NCBI RefSeq assembly: GCF_016595415.1
Contig: NZ_JAENIO010000044.1
Location: forward strand, 1 to 34,621
Direction: 5' to 3'
DNA: 34,621 nucleotides
From: Roseibacillus ishigakijimensis
GTDB taxonomy: Bacteria; Verrucomicrobiota; Verrucomicrobiia; Verrucomicrobiales; Akkermansiaceae
This document shows, one piece after another, positions 1-7,139 of the stretch. The notes below the pieces were generated by a model. It had not been told where the DNA came from, searched no databases, and was given only the letters and a program-made list of their open reading frames with translations. The position numbers and the translations under genes are program-made. How positions within the stretch are numbered: position 1 is the stretch's first letter; every line of letters begins with the position of its first letter.

Positions 1-103
1 TTTTTCGAAACTTCTCGGGGGAGCGAGGGGTCAGGCTTGGCTGGGGAATCGTTTCAGACAGAGAAAATGTTCCGCATCAGCTTTGGCCCGAAAGTAGAGG
101 GGC

Positions 104-322
104 TTATTCGCCGGAAATGGCGCGTCCGGTGGCCTTGACGTCCTGGCCAACGGCGGAGCCTACCTTTTTGCCAGCGTCGACGGTGCCTTCGGCAGCATCT
201 CCGATGGTTTCTCCAGTGGCTTTGACCGCTCCGCCGGCGGCATTGCCCACCGAGCGGGCGGTATTGCAGGAAGCGAGTGCGAAGCCGAGAATGGCAAGAG
301 TGCTGATTGTGAGTGTTTTCAT
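104..322 (-). CDS. Small entericidin-like lipoprotein
   Basis: This 72-residue protein has a short lipoprotein signal peptide ending in a lipobox (residues 16-19, LASC), so Cys19 is the expected lipidation site. The mature part is a low-complexity, Gly/Ala/Thr/Lys-rich chain with repeated pieces of the type 'G-A-V-K-A-T-G'. That composition and size match the entericidin EcnA/EcnB family of small envelope lipoproteins, which are often stress-induced. The exact role is not known and there is no partner antidote gene beside it. No clear Shine-Dalgarno sequence precedes the ATG. It is transcribed in the same direction as tilS, about 100 bases downstream of it. The family call is by composition and lipobox only. 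Confidence 0.7.
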   Translation of the reverse strand: MKTLTISTLAILGFALASCNTARSVGNAAGGAVKATGETIGDAAEGTVDAGKKVGSAVGQDVKATGRAISGE

Positions 323-423
323 TGTGTTTTAGTGGTTCGTAGGTTTGCTCATCCGGTTGATTGAGCGAACCTAAAGACACGATACTCTGCCCCCGGGTCA
401 CCGGAAAAACAAAAAAAACTCTG

Positions 424-1356
424 TCACACTATAAAAATTCTCCCTTGTCGTCTCCGCAGCAGGCGCTTGCCGGGGAGGGGCAGGGCCGGGGGGCCGTCGC
501 TGGCGAGGAGAGCTTGGGCTTCGTGCAAAAGGCGGTGGGAAATGCGGGGCACCTGCTTTTCCTGCAAGTAACGGAGCAAGCACTGGCGCTGCAAGGCGGG
601 AGCCAGTTCTCTCAGCTTGGGTAGGAAAAGCCGGCCCTGCGGGTCGCGGAGATCGTGCTTGGCGAGGCAGTCTTCCACCAGCTCCCGTTCGTCCCGGGCG
701 ATTTCGGCGGCCCGCAGCAAGGCGGGAGTGACGTCGCGTTGCAAAATGTCGCAGAGAAGAGGGAGTGCTTCGTGTTTCAGGCGGTTGCGGGTGAAGTCCG
801 GACTCTCATTGGAGGAATCATCGCGGTAGCAGTGGCCTTGGGTGCGGAGAAATTCCTCGAGGTCCCGGCGCCGGGTCTGCAGGAGGGGGCGAAGAAGTTC
901 GAGGGGCTGCCCCATGACCACGATTTCTTTGCGTGGGCTCATCCCCCGGAGGCCCGCCGAGCCGCGGAGGAGATTGAAGAGGATGGTCTCGGCCTGATCC
1001 TCGGCATGATGGGCGAGGAGGACCCGGGGGCACTGGGTTTCCCTGGCTACCCGGGCAAAAAGCTCGTGGCGGGCTGTCCGCGCCGCCGCTTCGAGGGATT
1101 GGCCGCTTTCTCGCGCGCGCTGCTCCACGTCCTCGCGATGAAGGCTCAGGGGGAGGTGGTGGCGGGTGGCGAGCTCTTCCACCCAGCGGGCATCCGCGTC
1201 GGCTTCCTCGTCCCGCAGGCCGTGATGAAGATGGACCAAGTGCAGGGAGGTGAAGTTTGCTGCGAGCAGGAGGTGGAGCAGCGCTACCGAGTCTCGCCCG
1301 CCGGAGAGGCCGAGGAGGTAGGAGCGGTCTGGGGAAAGCTGCTGAAGGTCGAGCAT
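424..1356 (-). CDS. tilS: tRNA(Ile)-lysidine synthase TilS
   Basis: TilS uses ATP and lysine to convert C34 of the CAU-anticodon tRNA-Ile to lysidine, so that the tRNA reads AUA. The 310-residue protein shows the N-type PP-loop ATP-binding motif SGGRDS (residues 18-23), the HLHHGLR segment (42-48), HHAEDQAET (116-124) and the DDSSNESPDFTRNRLKHE segment (179-196) that is diagnostic of TilS. It is shorter than the E. coli enzyme (about 430 residues) and ends soon after the central helical region, so the C-terminal tRNA-binding domain is reduced, as in many bacteria. The start at 1356 places the PP-loop at the usual distance. The gene is divergent from the GlsB-type gene. Confidence 0.93.
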   Translation of the reverse strand: MLDLQQLSPDRSYLLGLSGGRDSVALLHLLLAANFTSLHLVHLHHGLRDEEADADARWVEELATRHHLPLSLHREDVEQRARESGQSLEAAARTARHELFARVARETQCPRVLLAHHAEDQAETILFNLLRGSAGLRGMSPRKEIVVMGQPLELLRPLLQTRRRDLEEFLRTQGHCYRDDSSNESPDFTRNRLKHEALPLLCDILQRDVTPALLRAAEIARDERELVEDCLAKHDLRDPQGRLFLPKLRELAPALQRQCLLRYLQEKQVPRISHRLLHEAQALLASDGPPALPLPGKRLLRRRQGRIFIV

Positions 1357-1376
1357 GAGGAAAGAGTGCGGTTATA

Positions 1377-1404
1377 AAAAATGAGAAAAACAGTTCTCAA
1401 TTTT
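1377..1404. promoter_or_regulatory. Interrupted palindrome between divergent genes
   Basis: An 11-base inverted repeat with one mismatch (arms 1377-1387 and 1394-1404, core TGAGAA-N6-TTCTCA, flanked by AAAA and TTTT) lies between the start of tilS and the start of the GlsB-type gene. Because the flanking genes diverge, a terminator is not expected here; a dimeric repressor site or a stress-regulator operator is more likely. This is inference from symmetry alone. Confidence 0.35.
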
Positions 1405-1424
1405 ATGCTGACATTATCCAAGGC

Positions 1425-1433
1425 TGTTATATG
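1425..1433 (+). promoter_or_regulatory. Possible extended -10 promoter for the GlsB-type gene
   Basis: TGT-TATATG fits an extended -10 element (TGn then a TATAAT-like hexamer) and lies 11 bases before the ATG at 1445. There is no good -35 box at the normal distance and no Shine-Dalgarno sequence, so the message would have a very short leader. Tentative. Confidence 0.3.
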
Positions 1434-1444
1434 TCTATCAGAGT

Positions 1445-1720
1445 ATGATCACAACACTCATCGCGTGGACAGTATTGGGCCTGATTGCAGGCGGTCTCGG
1501 AAAGCTGATTATGCCGGGCAAAGATCCGGGAGGGTGGCTCATCCAATTGGGTCTCGGCGTGGGCGGGGCTTTTTTGGGAGGTTTCTTGTGGACCTTTGCA
1601 ACGGGGGGAAAACTGGAGACCAGAGGCTTTTTGCCGGGTCTGGGCGATATTCTGATTGCCACTCTGGGAGCGGTGATTTTGCTGGCGATCTATCGCTTCG
1701 TCAAAAGCAAAAAAGCCTGA
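1445..1720 (+). CDS. GlsB/YeaQ/YmgE family membrane protein
   Basis: This 91-residue, very hydrophobic protein has about three membrane segments rich in glycine (residues ~4-22, ~35-53 and ~66-84). It belongs by pattern to the GlsB/YeaQ/YmgE ('transglycosylase-associated') family of small inner-membrane proteins, typified by the Gly-rich start (GLIAGGLGKLIMPG) and the central GGAFLGG stretch. Members are often under general stress control, but no biochemical activity is established. The stop codon lies one base from the stop of the convergent gene at 1722, so the two messages probably overlap at their ends. No Shine-Dalgarno sequence is evident before the ATG. Confidence 0.85.
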   Translation: MITTLIAWTVLGLIAGGLGKLIMPGKDPGGWLIQLGLGVGGAFLGGFLWTFATGGKLETRGFLPGLGDILIATLGAVILLAIYRFVKSKKA

Positions 1721-1721
1721 G

Positions 1722-2822
1722 CTAGAGCTCGACGACAAAGCGGAGAAAGCCCCGGGGACCGTCGGGAAATGCGATTCGCACCGGGCCACTTTTGCCGCGA
1801 TTCAGCGACTTGCTTCCATCGAGGAGATATTCGCTGCCGAGGGGGGTGAAGGCGCTCGCCAAATCCGGGGAATACTGCACGGAGAGAGCGAATCCCAACC
1901 CGCTCTCCGGCAGGGTGAGGAGCAAGATCGGCTTGCCCCCTTCCTCCCTAATGGTGGTGAGGGGCAGGTGGCTGGTCCCGGCCTCCAGCCCAAGGGCAAA
2001 GAGGAGGGCATAAGGGTAGCCGGAGGCATTTTTTTCCTCCCCAGTCGTTAAATCGAGATTGGCTGCTTCGGCCCAGACGGCAAAGGCCGAGGGGGCGCTG
2101 AAACTGGCTTCCGCGTAGACGTTGCCCACCTCGCGGTAGCTCTGCTGGAATTTCTGATTGGCGGCGAGTCCAGCGGCTTGGATTTCCGCTGGCGGGCTCT
2201 GGGTCGAGAGGGCGAGCACGCTCCAGAGGGAGGCCGAGTAATTTGCCCCCCAGAGATCCGAGGACTCGCGCGACACCGAGACCTGGGCTGAGCCGGTGGT
2301 GGTGGGAAAGAGGAGGTCGTCCCCGATGAGATCGTTTGCCGGGGTGGCGGCAGAGAGAATTTCCGTCGCTGTTCCCGCCCCTGGATTGAGAGTCTGGAAG
2401 TTGGACACCTCGATGCTGCCCCCGCTTAGCACGGTCTCATGTAAATTACCGTTGAGAAAGCTGTCCTCCATCTCCTGGGGTTCAGCGCTGAGAGTGCTGC
2501 GGGTGATGCCGCTGATCTGCAGATTGACGGTGAAGCTGACCTGCCCCACGAGGAGAGTGAGGACCTGCTGAATATCGGAAGTGCGTAGCGAGCCACCGGT
2601 GAAGCGGATGCTCGACAGCTCACCAGAGATCGGGTGGAGTTCGGCCTCCGCCAGAAGGGTGCCGGAATAGGAGACGCTTCCCTGATAAGTGGCGGCATTG
2701 TTCAGGGTCGGGCCGATTTTGTAGGTCACATCCGCCCGGGAGTTGCCTCCGACGACGAATTCGATGGGGACCTCGATGGCTCCCAGGGAGAGGGGGAGAG
2801 AGAGGAGTAGGGCTCGCGTCAT
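1722..2822 (-). CDS. Secreted protein with Verrucomicrobia-type C-terminal module
   Basis: The reading frame is open further upstream, but the ATG at 2822 is preferred. It directly follows an AAGGGAGG ribosome-binding sequence, begins a signal peptide (MTRALLLSLPLSLGA), and avoids overlap with the preceding gene, which ends at 2875. The resulting 366-residue protein is Ser/Thr/Gly-rich and looks like beta-structure without a recognised enzyme motif. The last ~100 residues (YPYALLFALGLEAG, then VQYSPDL...FTPLGS and a final RGFLRFVVEL) resemble a C-terminal module common at the ends of secreted verrucomicrobial proteins, where 'Y-A-L-G' and 'S-x-D-L-x-x-W/F' signatures recur. Function unknown. 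It probably shares a transcript with the zinc-ribbon gene 52 bases upstream. Confidence 0.65.
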   Translation of the reverse strand: MTRALLLSLPLSLGAIEVPIEFVVGGNSRADVTYKIGPTLNNAATYQGSVSYSGTLLAEAELHPISGELSSIRFTGGSLRTSDIQQVLTLLVGQVSFTVNLQISGITRSTLSAEPQEMEDSFLNGNLHETVLSGGSIEVSNFQTLNPGAGTATEILSAATPANDLIGDDLLFPTTTGSAQVSVSRESSDLWGANYSASLWSVLALSTQSPPAEIQAAGLAANQKFQQSYREVGNVYAEASFSAPSAFAVWAEAANLDLTTGEEKNASGYPYALLFALGLEAGTSHLPLTTIREEGGKPILLLTLPESGLGFALSVQYSPDLASAFTPLGSEYLLDGSKSLNRGKSGPVRIAFPDGPRGFLRFVVEL

Positions 2823-2874
2823 GCCTCCCTTTACTCCGGCCCAGGGGCAAAGACCATCCTTTCTCTGCCGGGGT

Positions 2875-4761
2875 TTAGTTTTCCGGCAGTCGTCCCAAGG
2901 GGGCGGAAGTGGCCGGGACGGGAGGCAAAGGTGAGGGGGAATCTTGGAGCGCATTCGCCGGGGGGGCCTCGGCGGGAAATTCCTCATCCAGGGAAGGTGC
3001 CAGTTGGCCCCGCCACTCGGTGGCCAGAACGGACTGGATGGCAAGCTCGGGAGGGGTCGGCGTGATGCCATCCAGGGAGTGGATGCGTTGGAGGGTGAGA
3101 ATCGCTCGCAAGGCCCGTCGGCCTTTGTATTTGAGCTCGGAGAGCGCCAGGGCGTCCCGCAATTGTTTGCCGATTTCGGGTCGATTCAGGCTCAGCCCCG
3201 TGGCCAGGAACTGATTGGAAAAATCGTGCAAAGTAAAGGAGTCGGGGGTGGGCCCTGCTTCCACCCAAGCCCGCACGGTTCCCTTGTCGGCCGCTCCGGG
3301 CTTGCTCTCCACGAGGTCCTGTAGGCGAAGCTCCTCGCACTCGGCAAAGCTTTTCCAATCGACGAGGGCTGGCTTGCGACCGATTTTAACTACCGTCAAG
3401 AGGCGTTCCCGGCCGTGGAAGTCTTTGATCAGGTAGGGGAAAATCACTTGGCCGTCCGGCCAAGCCTGGGGCGCAAAAGCCCTTTCGATGGTGGGAGCCT
3501 GCAAGGGTTGCCAAAAGGCTTGGAAGAGCTCGGTCGGGACCGGATGGCAAACTGCTTTCGCGGCCAAGGCCTCCTCCGCACCCAGAAAGGTCACTGCGAT
3601 GTTCCTTGCTTCCGAGAGGCGTAGATCATCGGGAGGCAAAGGGGAGCCCTGCTCGGGAAAGGTGACGAGGGGCGCCTCCTGCGCGGGAAGATCCGGCTCG
3701 GAGGCAGCTGATTGGGTGAGGTAGAAATAGGCTCCCGCCCCGACGAGCAGCAGGAGAATGACGAGCAGGATGGGGAGGGTCGCGGAGCGTTCTTTTTCGG
3801 GATAAGGATTGAAGGAGGCTTCGGGTTCGGTCTCGGGACTGGGCTGGCGGCGGCGGGCTTCCGCGACCAGATGATGAAGATCGACTTTTTCCTCCTCCTC
3901 GCTCTCCTCTTCCCGGATGCGGGGCGTGCTTTCCTGCTTGAGCGGAGCCGCTTCTTTCTTTGACAAAGGCTCTGGCTGCAAGCGGGCTGGTGGGGCTGGT
4001 GGGGCTGGTGGGGCTGGTGGGGCTGGTGGGGCTGGTGGGGCTGGTGGGGCTGGTGGGCTGTCCTCTTCGCTTTTTCCTTGAGAATCTTGGCTCTCCTCCT
4101 TCGGGGGGAGGGACTCCCGGGAGCCTTTGTCAGCCTTCTCCACCGTCTCGTCTTTTTTGGTCTCAGGCTGGGGCGTGGGTGCCGGAGGGGCGGTTGCCCG
4201 GGGGCTTTCGGGGTCGCTCTTTTCCTCGGCGCGCGGCATGGGCGGAGCCGGGGTCGGCTGGCGAGGAATCGGCTTCGGCGGGGTTTCCGGCTTCGGCGGG
4301 GTTTCCGGCTTCGGCGGGGTTTCCGCTGGCTCGCCTCCGAGGGGGAAGTGGGGCACTGGCAGCACGGTCTTGCCCGCCGCGCCTGCCAGACGTGGCGAGG
4401 GGGTAGCCGTCTTTGGAGGGAAGGCGTCCGGGTTTTCTTTCTCCCCTTCCGGCTTTTTTTCCAGTGGAAAGCTCCCTGCGAGGAGAAGGGTTTGCTGGCG
4501 GCGGAGATCTTCCTGCTGCTTCGCCAGCTCGCTGACTGAGGCGCGCAGTTCGGCGAGAGCACTCAGCACCTCGGGCGTGGGTGCGGTATCGGCAGGGGCG
4601 GTTTTCTTTTCCGCTGGGCGCTCCACGGGGACGGCGAGATTTCCCCGCCCGACCCGTCGCTGCACCCAGGCTCCACAGTGGCGGCACTCGGTGATTTCCG
4701 AGAGCTCGTGGGAGCGAAAGGCGACGAGGCGCCCGCAGTCGGCACAGCTTGCATTGGTCAT
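2875..4761 (-). CDS. Zinc-ribbon, Pro-rich, single-pass membrane protein
   Basis: This 628-residue protein has a clear modular plan. Residues 6-29 form a four-cysteine zinc ribbon (C6, C9, C26, C29). Residues ~64-92 are a likely short coiled coil. Residues ~95-320 are a low-complexity Pro/Glu/Lys/Ser linker that includes three PPKPET units (~149-163) and eight PPA units (236-259). Residues ~328-348 form a single membrane helix. Residues ~360-590 are a globular C-terminal domain that I do not recognise. The expected topology is zinc ribbon and linker in the cytoplasm, C-domain outside. The linker may span the cell wall or act as a flexible arm, as in TonB-like proteins, but the C-domain does not look like TonB. 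The start ATG sits five codons before the first cysteine. Function unknown. Confidence 0.75.
   Translation of the reverse strand: MTNASCADCGRLVAFRSHELSEITECRHCGAWVQRRVGRGNLAVPVERPAEKKTAPADTAPTPEVLSALAELRASVSELAKQQEDLRRQQTLLLAGSFPLEKKPEGEKENPDAFPPKTATPSPRLAGAAGKTVLPVPHFPLGGEPAETPPKPETPPKPETPPKPIPRQPTPAPPMPRAEEKSDPESPRATAPPAPTPQPETKKDETVEKADKGSRESLPPKEESQDSQGKSEEDSPPAPPAPPAPPAPPAPPAPPAPPARLQPEPLSKKEAAPLKQESTPRIREEESEEEEKVDLHHLVAEARRRQPSPETEPEASFNPYPEKERSATLPILLVILLLLVGAGAYFYLTQSAASEPDLPAQEAPLVTFPEQGSPLPPDDLRLSEARNIAVTFLGAEEALAAKAVCHPVPTELFQAFWQPLQAPTIERAFAPQAWPDGQVIFPYLIKDFHGRERLLTVVKIGRKPALVDWKSFAECEELRLQDLVESKPGAADKGTVRAWVEAGPTPDSFTLHDFSNQFLATGLSLNRPEIGKQLRDALALSELKYKGRRALRAILTLQRIHSLDGITPTPPELAIQSVLATEWRGQLAPSLDEEFPAEAPPANALQDSPSPLPPVPATSAPLGRLPEN
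3985..4056. repeat. Perfect 9-bp tandem repeat, 8 copies
   Basis: Eight identical copies of GGCTGGTGG run without a single base difference. On the minus strand they encode eight PPA tripeptides in the linker of the zinc-ribbon protein. Perfect identity at third codon positions shows recent expansion by slippage, so copy number probably varies among strains while staying in frame. Confidence 0.97.
4271..4324. repeat. Perfect 18-bp tandem repeat, 3 copies
   Basis: Three identical copies of GGCTTCGGCGGGGTTTCC encode three PPKPET hexapeptides in the same linker. This is a second, independent in-frame slippage repeat in one gene. Confidence 0.97.
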
Positions 4762-4920
4762 GGGTGGTGGTGGCAGTCTTATTTAGCCCCCCTTGGACCA
4801 GGGGCGGCAAGTCTCAATGGGAACTTTTACCGGGTAAAGAAGGCCCTTCTGTCGGCAGAAAACAGTCGTTCCCGGGGTTCCGGGCTTGTCTTTGGCGGGA
4901 GCGACTCTAGATCGTCTTTC

Positions 4921-7011
4921 ATGTCAACGCCTCACCCTTTTCTTGCGGAAGACTTCGAAATTCGCTGGTCCACGCTCACTCCCGAACACGCTGCTCCCGA
5001 CGTTCGCCTGGCCATCGCGCAAGCGGGCGAAGCCCTCGCCGCTATCAAGGCCCTCCCGGAGAGCGAATTGAGCTATGCGAGCACCTTCCGAGCCTTGGAG
5101 GCGGCCACCGAGCCTCTCGGACGCGCGTGGGGCCGGCTCAATCATCTCGACTCCGTCTCGAACAATCCCGCCCAGCGCGAGGCCCTCAATGAACTCCTTC
5201 CCGAGGTCTCCGCTTTCTACTCTTCCATCTCCCTCGACGGCGATTTGTGGCAAAAGTTGAAGGCTTTCGCGGAGTCTCCCGCCGTGGCGGACCTCCCGGC
5301 CGTGGAGCAGCGCTTCGTGGACGAGACTTGTCATGATTTTATCTCCTCGGGAGCCGATCTGGCCCCGGAGGAGAAAAAGCGGATGGCGGAAATCTCCTCC
5401 GAACTCGCCCAGCTCACTCAAAAATTCTCTGAGAACGTGCTCGATTCCACCAATGCCTTCGAGCTCTACCTCAGCGATGAGAGTCGGTTGGCGGGACTCC
5501 CCGCGAGTGCCCGGGAAGCCGCGGCCGAGGACGCGGCAGCCAAGGGGCGCGAGGGTGAATGGCGCTTCACCCTGCACTTTCCTTCCCTCTTCCCGGTCCT
5601 GCAGCATGCCGAGGATGAGGAGCTTCGTCGCGAGATTTGGAGCGCCTCCTCGCGCATCGCTTCCACTGGCGAGCACGACAACACCGAACTCATCTGGAAA
5701 ATCATCAAGCTGCGCCAGGAGAAAGCGGCTTTGCTCGGATTCGCGAACTTCGCGGATCTGACTCTCCAGCGCCGCATGGCGGAGAACGGGGAAAAAGCTC
5801 TCGGCTTCGTGGAAGATCTGCACGGCCGCATCACGGATGTTTTCCAAGAAGAGAGCCGCGCCCTGGAGGCCTACAAGGCTCGCCAAACCGGTCAGCCGGC
5901 GGGGCCGCTACAACCTTGGGAGGTGGCTTACTGGGCCGAAAAGCAGCGCAAGGAGCGCTACGACTTCGACGATGAGATTTTGCGCCCCTATTTCCCGGTG
6001 AACAAGGTGATGGCGGGCATGTTTTCCATCACCTCGCAATTGTTTGGCATTGAGATTGCCGAAAAAAAGTCGGTCTACCTAGAGGAACCCGGCGAGACCG
6101 GAGAGGAAGCCTTCGAGGTCTGGCACCCGGAGTGCAAATTCTACGAAATTCGCGACGCGGGCACGGGCGAACACCTGGGCTCTTTTTATGCCGATTGGCA
6201 CCCGCGGGAGAGCAAGCGGGGAGGAGCCTGGATGAATTGTCTGGAAGCGGGTCTTCCCCCGCGGGAGGGCCAAGCGCGCCAGCCCCACCTCGGCCTCATC
6301 ATGGGGAATATGACCAAGCCGGTGGGAGGCAAGCCCGCGCTCCTGACCCATAGCGAAGTGGAGACCATTTTTCATGAGTTCGGCCACCTCCTGCACCAGC
6401 TCCTCTCCGAAGTTCCCGTCAAGTCTCTCTCGGGAACCAGTGTGCCTTGGGACTTTGTGGAGCTCCCTTCCCAAATCATGGAGAATTTCTGTTGGGATCG
6501 GGAATCGCTCGACCTCTTCGCCCGGCACTATGAAACCGACGAGCCCATCCCGGAAGAACTCTTCCAGAAAATGCTCGCCGCGCGGAACTACCTGTCCGCT
6601 ACCGCCTTTATGCGTCAGCTCGCCTTTGGAAAGCTCGACCTTGAGCTCCATGTCCACACGGATCGCTATCTCGACCGGGATTTGGATGAGGTTGATAAGG
6701 AGATTCTGGCCGCTTACCGGGCTCCCCTCGCCAGCGAGGTGCCGAGCCGGGCTCGCAGTTTCAGCCATCTTTTCTCCTCTTCGACCGGGTATGCCGCCGG
6801 GTATTATTCCTACAAATGGGCTGAGGTGCTGGATGCCGACGCCTTCACTCGTTTCCAGAAAGAAGGGGTGATGAACGAAACCACCGGCCGGGCTTTTCGC
6901 GAGAGTATTCTGTCGCGGGGGAATTCCCGTCCGGTCGACGAGTCCTTCCGCGAGTTCATGGGGCGTGATCCCGACCTCACGGCACTCCTTGTGCGCAGCG
7001 GACTGGCCTGA
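4921..7011 (+). CDS. prlC: M3 family oligopeptidase A (zinc metallopeptidase)
   Basis: This is a cytoplasmic zinc peptidase of the thimet/oligopeptidase A family, which degrades short peptides including cleaved signal peptides. The frame is open upstream to 4678, but the ATG at 4921 gives 696 residues, close to the E. coli enzyme (680), and the upstream codons overlap the divergent zinc-ribbon gene. The catalytic HEFGH (zinc ligands His485 and His489, base Glu486) lies in TIFHEFGHLLHQ, and the third ligand is Glu521 in PSQIMENF. The C-terminal segment with YAAGYYSYKWAEV, a conserved substrate-binding Tyr region in M3 enzymes, is intact. It is followed by sppA in the same direction; both act on signal peptides, which suggests a functional pairing. 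Confidence 0.93.
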   Translation: MSTPHPFLAEDFEIRWSTLTPEHAAPDVRLAIAQAGEALAAIKALPESELSYASTFRALEAATEPLGRAWGRLNHLDSVSNNPAQREALNELLPEVSAFYSSISLDGDLWQKLKAFAESPAVADLPAVEQRFVDETCHDFISSGADLAPEEKKRMAEISSELAQLTQKFSENVLDSTNAFELYLSDESRLAGLPASAREAAAEDAAAKGREGEWRFTLHFPSLFPVLQHAEDEELRREIWSASSRIASTGEHDNTELIWKIIKLRQEKAALLGFANFADLTLQRRMAENGEKALGFVEDLHGRITDVFQEESRALEAYKARQTGQPAGPLQPWEVAYWAEKQRKERYDFDDEILRPYFPVNKVMAGMFSITSQLFGIEIAEKKSVYLEEPGETGEEAFEVWHPECKFYEIRDAGTGEHLGSFYADWHPRESKRGGAWMNCLEAGLPPREGQARQPHLGLIMGNMTKPVGGKPALLTHSEVETIFHEFGHLLHQLLSEVPVKSLSGTSVPWDFVELPSQIMENFCWDRESLDLFARHYETDEPIPEELFQKMLAARNYLSATAFMRQLAFGKLDLELHVHTDRYLDRDLDEVDKEILAAYRAPLASEVPSRARSFSHLFSSSTGYAAGYYSYKWAEVLDADAFTRFQKEGVMNETTGRAFRESILSRGNSRPVDESFREFMGRDPDLTALLVRSGLA

Positions 7012-7139
7012 GCGCGGGCGCCAGCCATTTATCGGACCGCCCCCCCGATTGGAGCCGCATGGGTCACCAAGCGGGAGGGCGGGCCCTTGCCTTTGAGATT
7101 GCACAAAACCTCCTTTCCATGGCGTTATGGAGGCAAGTT

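Noticed and set aside
3985-4324. CRISPR array
   Set aside because: The repeats are contiguous, 9 or 18 bases long, without spacers and inside a coding frame.
3591-4562. Open frame with an HQP tripeptide repeat on the minus strand
   Set aside because: It is the +1 frame of the PPA repeat in the zinc-ribbon gene; the frame with zinc ribbon and membrane helix is the real one.
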